Of a DNA stretch of 64,000 nt, positions 1-10,177 are shown one piece after another (the stretch's first letter is position 1; each line of letters opens with the position of its first letter). Source of the DNA: Mixia osmundae IAM 14324. Its lineage: Eukaryota; Basidiomycota; Mixiomycetes; Mixiales; Mixiaceae. The stretch is from the NCBI RefSeq assembly GCF_000708205.1, contig NW_014575556.1, positions 310,599 to 374,598 of the forward strand, written 5' to 3'. The position numbers and the translations under genes were made by a program. The notes under the pieces were generated by a model. It did not search any database and had not been told where the DNA came from. It saw nothing but the letters and a program-made list of their open reading frames with translations.

Positions 1-336
1 ATAGAGTACGAGGTGGACCTGACTGACCTTGTACGACGAGTAAGCGCAGACGGTCCATCGTCACTTGCGTGTGGAGTCGGCACGTGAAGCCGGCTATTTA
101 TGATTCTCTGCGATTGACATGATAGGCCGTCATGATCAAGACTTGATCGATCACACGAGTAGGCACGGGCCTGGCATGGCATACACACGACTAGAGACAG
201 CATGTGATGTGCAACTTTGGATTCATTTGAGTGTCATAGGAACAACAGGGCATACAGCGAGTGAGCTCGCATATATCTTTTTGCGTACATAGATGCGATC
301 GAAGCGTACGAAACGACTGTCTGCTGACTGGCTGCA
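1..336. other. Intergenic left edge
   Basis: This stretch lies downstream of the minus-strand cyclin gene and reaches the window edge. I see no coding frame with protein-like character, no tRNA and no repeat. It presumably holds the 3' UTR of the cyclin and perhaps the end of a neighbour outside the window. Confidence 0.4.
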
Positions 337-1500
337 TCACCAGCTCGACTTGGCAGAGGCCTGTTGAGCGTAGTCTGACGCTTCGAGATGAGGATAGTGA
401 GCGAACGTAGCGCTCGAAGCCGATCTGAATGCTGCCCAGTTCTTCGCGTACACGTGATACGGTGAAGTTTCGCTCGGCGTCATGGGACCGGTAGATTCGT
501 AGGCCGGGCTCGACATGGGCGAGTGAGTAGCTGAAGGCATAGCAGAGGAATCTGCCGTGCTCGCTGCGGCATAGTGCGCCTTGCGTAACATGGCCAGGTG
601 GCTCGAGCTCGAGGTAGCAGACATGCAAGAGGATGCGCTCGAGTGCCGCCTGTGATGAGATGAACCGGATCGATACGAGTCCGGTGAATCGTATGAGCCA
701 GTGCTGGATACAGCAGAGCAATCTGATAGCTCTGGCGATCGCATGGCCTCTTCGACATGGCGAGCCTCTTGCGTCCGCCTCGGCGCATGCGGCGCGGGAA
801 TGATAGCAGGTGCAGTCGCAGGACGGGGTTGCAGGAGAGCGTGTGCAGCATCAGCAGCACGCTTGTGCCTTTGCGCATCGGCTGCATTGAAATCGTCAAG
901 ACTGCTTCGGGTATCTGACCTCGCTCGCTTGTTGGATGCTCGGATCGTGTAGGCGCCCGATAGGACTGCCTCGCTCGACGAGAAAGGCTGAACGGGTGCA
1001 GTGGAAGCGATGAAGGATGGCAGACGTTGGACGAAGGCTTCTAGCTCCTCTCGCGTGACGACGACGTTCCAGCCCAGGAAAGCGAACAGCTCGCGTTCCA
1101 TCTGATTGACCTCGCGCAGGGCGAAGAAGTCGCCACCGACGATGGCCCACGACTTGTTCGAGTAAGTGTCGTCCATGGTGATCTTGCTCGATAGCATGAG
1201 CGACGAGAGGAACAGTCGGTGAGGTGATGAAGAAGTGCCTCGAGCGGAGGGGTATCGCGCTTTGAGTCTGTCGAGCAGGAGCAGAGACTGCAAGATGATG
1301 CAGTCGGGTAGTCTTGTGCGGTAGAGCGCATAGGCGATAAAGAGGACGAGCGGAGGTGGCTCTTTCGTCACCTCGTCCTCACATTTTGGCGAGGCCGGTG
1401 GAGTGTCTATATTCTCGCGCAGGTAGTTTGGCTCAGGTGCGGGCGCGGGTGCTGCAGGAGCAAAGAGAGTGGTGATCACTCGCTCGCATAGCTCGGCCAT
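337..1500 (-). CDS. PCL-type (Pho80-like) cyclin
   Basis: A 387-residue, apparently intronless gene. Residues about 50-165 form a cyclin box: a helix-rich block with LVLFIAYALYRTRLPDC, then LFLSSLMLSSKITMDDTYSNK, then NQMERELFAFLGWNVVVT. This arrangement is typical of the fungal PCL1/PCL2 cyclins, which bind Pho85-class kinases and act in G1 progression, polarity and nutrient signalling. The C-terminal half (residues 180-387) is low-complexity and rich in Ser, Ala and His, as is common in these cyclins and suited to phosphorylation or degradation. The first ATG opens directly upstream of the cyclin box. The gene has an unusually long gene-free upstream region. A plain Pho80 orthologue is possible, but the SNKSWA-type motif and tail favour the PCL1/2 group. 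The kinase partner is inferred, not seen. Confidence 0.8.
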   Translation of the reverse strand: MAELCERVITTLFAPAAPAPAPEPNYLRENIDTPPASPKCEDEVTKEPPPLVLFIAYALYRTRLPDCIILQSLLLLDRLKARYPSARGTSSSPHRLFLSSLMLSSKITMDDTYSNKSWAIVGGDFFALREVNQMERELFAFLGWNVVVTREELEAFVQRLPSFIASTAPVQPFSSSEAVLSGAYTIRASNKRARSDTRSSLDDFNAADAQRHKRAADAAHALLQPRPATAPAIIPAPHAPRRTQEARHVEEAMRSPELSDCSAVSSTGSYDSPDSYRSGSSHHRRHSSASSCMSATSSSSHLAMLRKAHYAAASTADSSAMPSATHSPMSSPAYESTGPMTPSETSPYHVYAKNWAAFRSASSATFAHYPHLEASDYAQQASAKSSW

Positions 1501-3340
1501 CTCTGTCCCAGTCGATCCGGTTAGCTCGGCTATCGAGACAAGTCAGGTGGTCACGAACCTCTCTGGCCATGGTATTTGTCCGAACCTGACGAGCGGCCAG
1601 ACTTGCGGCTCGCCTTTTGGGGTGGGAACACGTTGACCGAGGTGTGCTCGGCTGACTGGCCGGCGCAGGCATGATGGGGTGATGTCATGGCGAGTGATAT
1701 GTCAAGTTGGGTCGGATCAGAGTTCTATAGATCTAGTAGGCCTGTTGTCGTTGCGATCTGCGTGGACAGACGACTGACGATCCGGCTCTATGTGCAGGAG
1801 CGTATCCGCCACGGCAGCTCTCGGGAGGGCGTGAAAAAATGGCCGAGGTCGGCGGTCAAGTCGATCTCGTCTCGGCTTCGGAGCGTCTGGACGGTCGTCG
1901 GCTGGCAAGACGTGACTCCTCGGTCGGCAGCTCTGTGCAAGGGCCTCGAGTCGGGATGTGATCCTCTTCTGATCCGAAAATGGTCTGCTCTCGAGACAAT
2001 CTGCAACAACGAAAACGCCTTTCTTCGTCAGCCTGATGCTCTCGTCACGCTAGTCCGATGATCTTGGTGCAGAGGATGTATGCCCGACCGGATGCGACAC
2101 GGTGTGCAAGCACGATACGAGATACAGTTCCGAGTCGCAATCACGCCCGTGTGCACGGACACTGATTGTGCTCTTTCCTGAACATATCCGAGCCGATCTC
2201 GGCAAGGACGATGGTGCGAGGTGGACGTGCATAGAAAGTATGACTCACCCTCAAGACTGATGTGGTTCTGAGCCCCGTCGATGCTCTTAGTCGCTCGAGC
2301 CTCTATCGATACTGACAGATCCGTTCGTCCGGAGTGGTATATGCAAGGATGGGACCGGCCAAGACCGTTGCCTTCTCTTATACGCGATTCCTGTGCCAGA
2401 CAAGACTAGCGCAGGCGCAGTCTCTCGTTTCGCCCTTGGTACTACGTTCCGACGTCAGCAGGCTTGCTTGTTTGCCGCCTCCGCCGCGTTTCTATTCATC
2501 CCTAGCCTGAGACTCCAAGGCGGCTTTGCATGCGGAAGGGCCCTTAGGGTTACGACACATTCAGCCTCGTGAATTTCAGGCATACCGCGATCTGCAAGAA
2601 AAGCCCGGCGATCGGAGTCTCAAGATGGCAAATCTCACCGCCCGCGCGTATTAAATTCCTCGATTCAGGCCGTGGGGTCCCAGGCCAGTGGGAGATCCGA
2701 CTGGGCAGGCGAACAGTGGACTCGACGCCTAGATCGTCAGCCTCAATCCGAGCGGACAAACTTGCACTATCTCGCGAGCGAGGACCGGTACAACGTACAG
2801 AGAAGCGTCACACCCGGTTGAGACTGGCAAAAGCCTTGACAGATCGCCGCCTTGTCTCTGATTTCTCCACTTTGCGCTGACCGGCTGAAGCCGTGCTTGA
2901 AGTTTTGTGATCTGCGCGAGATCGCAAACTTTCAGAGCTCAGCAAAACAGGGACAGCGCAGCAGTGTAGCGCGGCGCTATTCGTTGTTATCGTGCATCAT
3001 CATGCATCATTCCTTGCTGCAGACAAAAGACGGCGTGAAAACGACCGAGCATTCTCTTTGTGCAGCCAGGGTGAAACTAGTGCTTGGCGTGGCCCAGGGC
3101 GATCCTTTTGCATGATGTGACATGTGACTGGTCGTCGGACTCGGAAGAGAGAAGCCCTATCCTCCCGCCGATGGCCGAGAAGGATGCGCAAATTCTTCTC
3201 GACTATCAGCTGCTCATTTACGCGGTCTGGTGTGGCCCGCTAAGCGCCTGATTAACACGGGACTTCTTTTTCAAGTGCTATCGGATTTGACCGGCCTTGG
3301 CCCGAATTGCGATTCCGAGCGTCCCAGGGTGGTTCGAAGC
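1501..3340. other. Long intergenic region upstream of the cyclin
   Basis: About 1.8 kb between the cyclin start and the DCAF7 stop. Several frames of 60-125 codons are open here, but none has domain-like sequence, consistent exon structure or a recognisable homologue, so I do not call genes. In a genome where most spacers are below 450 bases this is large. I infer that it holds the cyclin promoter with a long 5' leader, plus the DCAF7 3' UTR. No tRNA, transposon end or tandem repeat was noticed. Confidence 0.4.
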
Positions 3341-4822
3341 TCAGCATGCCAGACACTTGACGGTCTTGCCCATACTGATTGCCATCCATTCGACAGCATT
3401 GCTCGACGGATTCGCTTGCTTGCCGAGACCGCCCATGGCCATCGAGTTGACTTCCCTTTCGGCAGTATAAGCGAGCAGAGGTTGTTTAATCGTCGCTGTC
3501 GGACTTGCACCTGTTCGCCGCGATACAGATGACTTGCGCTCGTGAGACGAGCTTCTTGTGTGTTGATGCGAAGGATCTCGCTTGGGATCCCACACGAGTA
3601 CCTGGTGGTCGTCGCCTGCGCCCCGGATTGTCAGCACAGGTCGCGTGAGAGGGGAGAAGCGAGGAGACTGACTGCAGGTGCTGATATACTTTCCATCTGA
3701 GCTCCAGCAGAGATCGTTGATGATTGCCTGATGTGCGCTCAGTTCGGCAACAGGCACGCCGGGATGGCGGACGTCGAGAATGAGGACCTCTTTCGCGTCT
3801 GCATGCAGGATGGCAAGCGAATGTGACTCCTTCGGATTGAATGCAAGCCTGAGCAGTGGACTCGGCGTCGAGCTCGGGGCAGTCTGCTGGGAGGGCGAGC
3901 TCTTGTCCGAAGCAGATTTGCCATTGGCGCTCGTGCTCGGACTCGTGCTCGCTTCGTACAAGATAGTAGAATGCTCCAAGCTGCGCAAGTCGAACATGCG
4001 TACGCTACCGTCTGCGCCTACTGAAGCGAAAACGTCGCGTGTAGACGGTCGCCAGGAAACGTCGAAAACCTCGCGATCGTGTGCGATGAGTTGGGTGACG
4101 GCGGAAGAAGTTGAGATGTCCCAGATCGTGCAGGTCGTGTCGATGGATGATGTGACGATGTAGGACGGCTCAAAGTCGTTCCAGGAGAAGGACGTGAGCG
4201 GGGCAGAGTATTCCGCTTTTGACTGCTCCGAGTATGGTCAGTGAACCCCGCGCGTCTGGAATTGCTGAGCTTACGTTGGCGAGTACTGCACGTTGAGAGA
4301 GGGCCCATCCAGTCTGTCGCCGGTCTCTGCCCACAAAGGACGAGGTCGAATGTGTACTGCCATCCCCTCTGAGATCCCACAAGCGCAAGCATTCCGAGCT
4401 CGTCGCGACCATCTCCCTCGTCTCGGGCGAGCCATGACCCATAGAAGCCTGCAGCGTCGGCGCCAGAGCGGCCGGAGAGAATTGCAAGGCAGTACAAGGA
4501 TACGGATGGCTCGCTCTTGCCAGCGGAACGAACGAGCCAGGTTGGCCAGCTTGTCGCGACGGGTCTGCTCCTAAGATTGTGATGCTGTTGTCTGAGTATC
4601 CTTCGACGTAGGATCCAATGCCGAGCCGGAGATCCGAAGGGAACGCGGGACTCGTGCTCGCAGCGTCACCATGGCTCACAGAGGCCTTGTAACCGCCAGC
4701 GTTCTCCTTTCGAGCTGCCGGCGTCGAGAAGCCTAGCGCGAAGACAGGCACTGCAAGCGGCCCAGATCAGGAAAGTATGACTGAGATCCATAGTCGCACT
4801 TGCCTGGCGACTCGTACTGCAT
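3341..4822 (-). CDS. WD40-repeat adaptor, DCAF7/WDR68 family
   Basis: Four exons (4804-4822, 4275-4750, 3673-4222, 3341-3615) encode about 439 residues. DCAF7/WDR68 is a small beta-propeller scaffold that binds DYRK-type kinases and CUL4-DDB1 ligases. The match is close: the start YESPVPVFALGFS corresponds to YEAPWTVYAMNWS of the human protein. The centre reads SFSWNDFEPSYIVTSSIDTT, CTIWDIST, FDVSWRP, FASVGADGSVRMFDLRSL and LCWSSDGKYIS, all family hallmarks. Low-complexity Ser-rich loops enlarge two propeller blades. The tiny first exon encodes MQYESP and is joined through a GC-AG intron. The third intron is 57 bases and in frame, so an unspliced reading also stays open. The start lies 153 bases from the divergent SPT6 start. 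Confidence 0.9.
4751..4803 (-). other. GC-AG intron (DCAF7 intron 1)
   Basis: The donor reads CCAG/GCAAGT and the acceptor TTGCAG. Joining them gives GTG (Val) and continues into PVFALGF, which restores the conserved family N-terminus. No GT donor nearby keeps the frame. AG/GCAAGT is the textbook form of the minor GC-AG class. Confidence 0.8.
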
Positions 4823-4975
4823 CCGCCTTCGTCTTGAGCTCGAGCTCGAGCTGATCAGTGCGGCGGCGCAGCTTGAGCGCGTACGTGTCTACATGAATAA
4901 TTTAGATGAAACATATCCTCCGCTCGACTTGGAATTTCTCGCGCACGGCGAAGAGGGCAGGCCCATCAGCTGGCC
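4823..4975. promoter_or_regulatory. Divergent promoter DCAF7 / SPT6
   Basis: A 153-base spacer separates the two start codons and must hold both 5' UTRs and the promoter elements. No clear TATA box is visible. Shared regulation is inferred from spacing alone. Confidence 0.5.
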
Positions 4976-7900
4976 ATGAGCTCGCCCGTCGCCGGCAGGA
5001 GCGCTTCTGCGAGCTCACCGGAAGCACAGACCAGGCAGCCAGCGAGCAACGGCAAGTCACGGGCACGACAAAACGATGACGAAGCTGCGACCTCGTCTGA
5101 AGGCGAAGGCGAGCGACTAGACGAGGATTCGTCAGAGGAGGATTCAGAGGATGATCTGGAACAGCTCGCGCAAGTGCAAGCAGGCTTCATTGAGGACGAC
5201 GACCGAGATGGGTCACGCAAGTCCAAGAAGCGGAGCCACAAGCGCAGACGCAAGAGTCGTGAGGCGAGCGATGAGGCGCTTGGAGACTTGGACGATGATG
5301 ATCTCGACCTCGTCGAAGCGAATACCGGGCGCCGTCTTGCAAGAGCGGCTGTCAGTGGCCTTCTTGTGCTCTGTTGACTCGTGCTGACTCGATAGATCAG
5401 CCCAAGCGACTCAAGCGACGCCCACTCGACGATGAGGAGCAAGCAGACGATGCAATGGAAGAAGATGAGCCCGAGCCAGAAGCAGAAGACCTGCGAGCGC
5501 CTATCGTCGATCTCTTCGGAGATGAGCAGGCAGCTAATCTCGCGCCCGGCGTCGCTCGCATGGCAGGCAACATGCTCGAAGGCGACGAAGAGGATGACGA
5601 CGACGATGTTGACGAGATGGAAGGCTTCATCGAAGAGGACGAGGAGGACATGAGCGAGGGCGAACGTGAAGAAAGGGCGAGGGACAAGCTCAAACGCAAG
5701 GAGCGTCGTCAAAAGGGAAAAGGCTTCGAGGGCGCTCGCTCTCACCTCCGTCCGGAAGATTTCCAGGATCTCCAAGAGGTCTTCGGCAATGGTACAGAGT
5801 ACGAATGGGCCATGCAACTCGACGAAGATGAAGACAAGCCTCAGACGTGGGGCGACATCTTTGAACCGAAACAACTCGCCAAATCCCTCATGGGCCCTCT
5901 TGACCAGGCCGTCCGAGATCGCGACATACCGGAACGGATGCAGCTCAACGTATCTTCGCTCGTCGAGATCGACAATCGTTCGAGACGAGACGCACTACTC
6001 GTTCAGTCTGATCTTGACGAAGCGGTCGACTGGATCTGGACTCAACTGAGTCACTCAAAATCGAAAGAAGAAAAGAAAAGACTGAAGGAAGACATCCCAC
6101 TCAGAGAAGGATCAATTGGTGCCCTCAAGAAAGTCCTCGTCGAGCTCTGCATCAATTGCTACGAGCCTTCCTTCGTTGTCACAAGAAGAACGGATCTGCT
6201 CGTCTACTGGCGACATGATCCCGCAACAAATGAGCTGACGCCATTTCCCTTCATCGCGCCCGAAGACATCTGGCGCATCTATGATCTCTCCGTCCAATTC
6301 AAGCAGTTCATCGAAGACAAGCGTGCCCTAGAAGAACACATTGCCGCCATCGAAGCACAACCGGACTTTACAGGTGCCTACTTGCGAGATGCCTACACAC
6401 GCATCTCAGCACTAGAAGAGCTTGCAGATTTCCGGGAATGGCTTTCGGTCAGGTACAGCAAAGAGCTCGAGGCGATCGAGCAGGATGCTGCCATTGCTAC
6501 CGAAGGCGAAGCTGTCCGGTCGATCAGAAAGTGGCAAACACCTCATAGTGATACATTATACGAACGCGCGAAGCAGACAAAGATTGATAATCTTGCCGCT
6601 GCTTCGGGGACAGATCCCGACCTCCTCATGCAAGATTTCGAAGGAAGCATCAGAGCTCATTTCGCCGAAGACCCGGATGAAGCGCCGGACGACTATGCCG
6701 AGGGTTTCGTCGACGCGCAAAGTCCCTTCTTCAATCGGAAAGAACAGGTTCTCGAGGCTGCAAAGGCGATCGTTGTAAGGCAATTCAGCTGCAACCCCAT
6801 CTTCAAGAGAATCCTTCGCAAGAGCTTCCTCGAGAACGGCGTCGTCAACGTCAGGCTTACCGAGAGAGGTCAAGAAGAGATGGAGGGCAAGCCAGATCTG
6901 ACGGAGATCTACTCGATGCGATACTTGAAAGCCAAGCCAGTCGCGCAGTTCTTGGCGGCGGACGGTCCCAAATTCTTACATCTCATTGCGGCAGAAGCCA
7001 AGGGCTTCCTGAAAATTACGATCGAGCTGCCTGCCTATGCCATTCTGGATCTGCAAAGACGCCTACAAAAGGTCTATCTGACGGATCTGACAAGCACGCT
7101 CGCCGAGGACTGGAACAATCTTCGTCGCGAGATTATCGAGCTCTTGACCGAAGGAACCTTCAAGCTGGTTGAAGAGCTTACAGAGATCAATGGCAAGCAA
7201 GAGACTCGCGTTGTTCGACAGCAAGTGACGAAAAGCAGCGTTATGCTCAAGATGGCTGCCTGGCTGCGTGAGCACATCATCCGGACAGCGGAAGATGCCA
7301 TTGCACGTGAAGCCGCCGACAGACTTACCGAGCGCATCAATTGTCAACCCTATCTGCCTCTCAAATATGCCAGTAGCTTAATCCCTGCCGAACACGAGAT
7401 CAGTCCGCCGCCGCTCGTCAGAGGCCAGGCGCCTTCGGTCACTGCTATCTCCCATGGCACTGGCGACCCCAAACGTGATAGTGTGCGGATCTACCATCTC
7501 GATCGATTGGGTCACATTGTCAATAGCGAGACTCTGACAGATCTGCGCGAGTCGCGCGAACGAGATAAAACAAGTCTGACTCAAAACCAAGAAGACCTCG
7601 TCAAATTCTTGCTCGCGCATAAGCCAGATGTCATCGTCGTTGGTGGCTTCACGCCTAGTGCCCATCGACTCTTCAAGGAGGTGCAAAAGGTTGCTCAAGT
7701 GGCTACAGAGAGACTCTTGGCCGACAATCGAGAAGCGCAGCAGTATTACTCGTCGAACGAACACTTCGCTGCCGCATACGCTTTCGACGTCACGTTCATT
7801 CATGATGGGCCCGCGCAGCATTACATGACGTCGGAGCGAGCTCAGCACGAGTTTCCCAAGCTCACGGAACCTGTCGCTCGCTACTGCATCGCGCTTGCAC

Positions 7901-9904
7901 GATACGCTCAAAGTCCGCTGCTCGAATACGCCGCGATGCGCAGTGACCTCATCAGCGCGAAGCTGACGCCAGATCAGTCGATGGTCCCACGCAACAAGCT
8001 TTTGATACAGCTAGAACGTGCCATCGTTGATCAAGTCGCTGTTGCCGGTGTCGATATAAATCGGACCTTCAGAGAGCCTTACTATGCTTCACTGCTGCCA
8101 TACGTCTGTGGTCTAGGCCCTCGTAAGGCTCGCTATCTCGTCGAGCGCGTTCTTCAAAAGGTAATTTCCTTGCACTGCCGCATGACTTGGCTCAATTCGA
8201 ATGCTACAGGGAGGCATGCTCTATAATCGGGCGATGCTGAGGTCACGGGGCATCTTTGGTCAGAATGTTTGGCGGAACTGCCACGCTTTCATGCGCATCA
8301 ATTATTCGGAAGCTGCAGCGGCAACAAAGTCATTCGAGCACGATGATCCGAGCAAGGCGGACATACTGGACAGCACTCGTATCGACTTTGACAATTACTC
8401 GATTGCTCGCAAGATGGCAGCCGATGCGCTTGACAAGGATGAGGAAGACCTCGTCGATCTCCATCCATCTCAGCCGGTCGCGGATCTCATACAGAGCAAT
8501 CAGGCACACCGAATCGAAGAGCTTTCGCTCGACGACTTTGCAACCGAACTGGAGAGAATGTTCTCCACGCCCAAACGTCTCGCTCTGGGGTTGGTGCACG
8601 ATGAGCTCAAGGCACCCTACATGGAGCGACGTCCTCCTTTCCCGGTGCCGACGGTATCAGATATATTCGGCGCGTTGGCGCATGTGACGACGAAGACGCT
8701 CCGTCTGAATATGGTACTGCCAACTCGGATTATTACGCATACCACGCGCGACGAGATCATCGTCAGACTGGATTGCGGCGTCAGCGGCGTAATCGCGCCC
8801 GATAGACAACATGACAGCAATCAAGCGTTGCGTCGTGAGCATGCTCAGGTCGGCACGACAATTCTTTGTGTCGTGCAGGAGATCGACGCAGAAAACTTCC
8901 AAGTAAGCCTGTCGGCTAGGCAATCAGATGTCTTGCAGGCCCAACAAGCCGCTAAAGGATCTTTCGAGGATCCCGACTTCGATACCGTTGCGTCTCATCA
9001 GGACCGTCTAGATCGCGCAGGCAGACAAAAGCGCAGGCAAGCACGGATTAACAGAAACATCAACCATGACAGCTATCGCGATTTCAACTCTGGTCAAGCC
9101 GAAGAATATCTCAGCAACAAGCCAAGAGGTAGTTGCGTCGTGCGTCCCTCATCGCGCGGCACAGATCACCTTGCAGTCACCTGGAAAGTCGATGACCGTA
9201 TCTACCAGCATCTCGGTAAGCTTCTTGTCTTTCAAGACAGGCTCGAGCTGATTGAGCGACTATTATCAGCTATCATCGAGCTCGACAAGCCAAGCGAGTT
9301 CGCCATCGGCCGGAAGCTCAAGATCGAGAATCTCGAATATGCTGATATTGACGATCTGATCGTGCACCACATCAGAGCAACGCATCGCAAGGTGGAGGAG
9401 ATGTTAGCACATGAGAAGTTCAAGGGAAGCAAAGAAGCACTCGAATACTATCTCAAGAATTACGTTCTCGCTCGACCTGACAAGGCGGCATATGGCTTCG
9501 CGATTGACAAGGAGAAGCCGGGTTGGTTCCTGCTCGGCTTCGTCTTCAACAAGAACACTGCAGTCAAATACTGGCCTGTCAGAGTCATTCCCGGGGCTTT
9601 CCAGCTCCGCGTGGGCAACGACGACGCCGCTCGTGAGCCGCTTGCGAACGTTGCTGCGCTCTGCAATGCCTTCAAGGTTCGACAGGCTGTCTTACTAGCT
9701 GGCAATGCCAATCTCGCGCGTACGCCAGCAGCACCGCCTCTGCGTACGCCCTACATGGCCGGTGGCGCAACTCCTGGCCTGCCTTTCATCATCACCGACA
9801 CCGAGAACCGTCAAAGGCTAGGCCAGGCGAGCAGCGGTCAGATCCCTGGTCGTACGCCAATGACGGGCAGAACGCCAATGCCAATCTCGAGCTATCGTAC
9901 GTGA
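4976..9904 (+). CDS. SPT6: Transcription elongation factor / histone chaperone Spt6
   Basis: Three exons (4976-5350, 5401-8160, 8210-9904) encode about 1609 residues, normal for Spt6. The protein travels with RNA polymerase II, reassembles nucleosomes and binds the polymerase linker. In order: an acidic N-terminal region (residues 1-230, many Asp/Glu runs), a helix-rich core, a YqgF/RNase H-like fold near 820-895 (YHLDRLGHIVNSETL, then PDVIVVGGFTPSAHRLF), a helix-hairpin-helix ending in VCGLGPRKARYLVERVLQK, an S1 RNA-binding domain near 1225-1300 and tandem SH2 domains. The first SH2 carries the phosphate-binding RGSCVVRPSSRGTDHL near 1350. The tail is TP- and G-rich (RTPMTGRTPMP). The stop directly follows a possible GTACGT donor, so a short extra 3' exon cannot be excluded. 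Confidence 0.95.
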
Positions 9905-10177
9905 TTGTACTTAACACTGCATGTGCATGTCTGGCCCGCGCCCTACCCTGCATGAGAATTGGCCATGTGTCCTCACAGTGGCGCCTGATTAGCCCTGATA
10001 AAGCGCGTGCCGCGTGCCTTGCCGCGGCGTGACCTTGTCCTGAGGCCGACGCAGCTAGGCGCACCTTGTCATTCCGACGCCGCTGATGACTTGGGCTGAC
10101 TCGCTTGTCAGACAGCGTCAGATTCGCTGCAGAAGGGCGAGCGGCAGGCGGAGAACCGTCGAGACAGCGTGCAACAC

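Noticed and set aside
1687-2061. 124-codon plus-strand frame in the cyclin upstream region
   Set aside because: No domain, no splice context and no homologue-like pattern; its length is within chance for this GC content.
2569-2880. 103-codon plus-strand frame
   Set aside because: The sequence looks random and basic, without hydrophobic core patterning or conserved motifs.
4966-5874. 302-codon minus-strand open frame
   Set aside because: It lies opposite the acidic N-terminus of SPT6, crosses its first intron, and consists of Ser/Leu-rich sequence expected from the complement of Asp/Glu codons.
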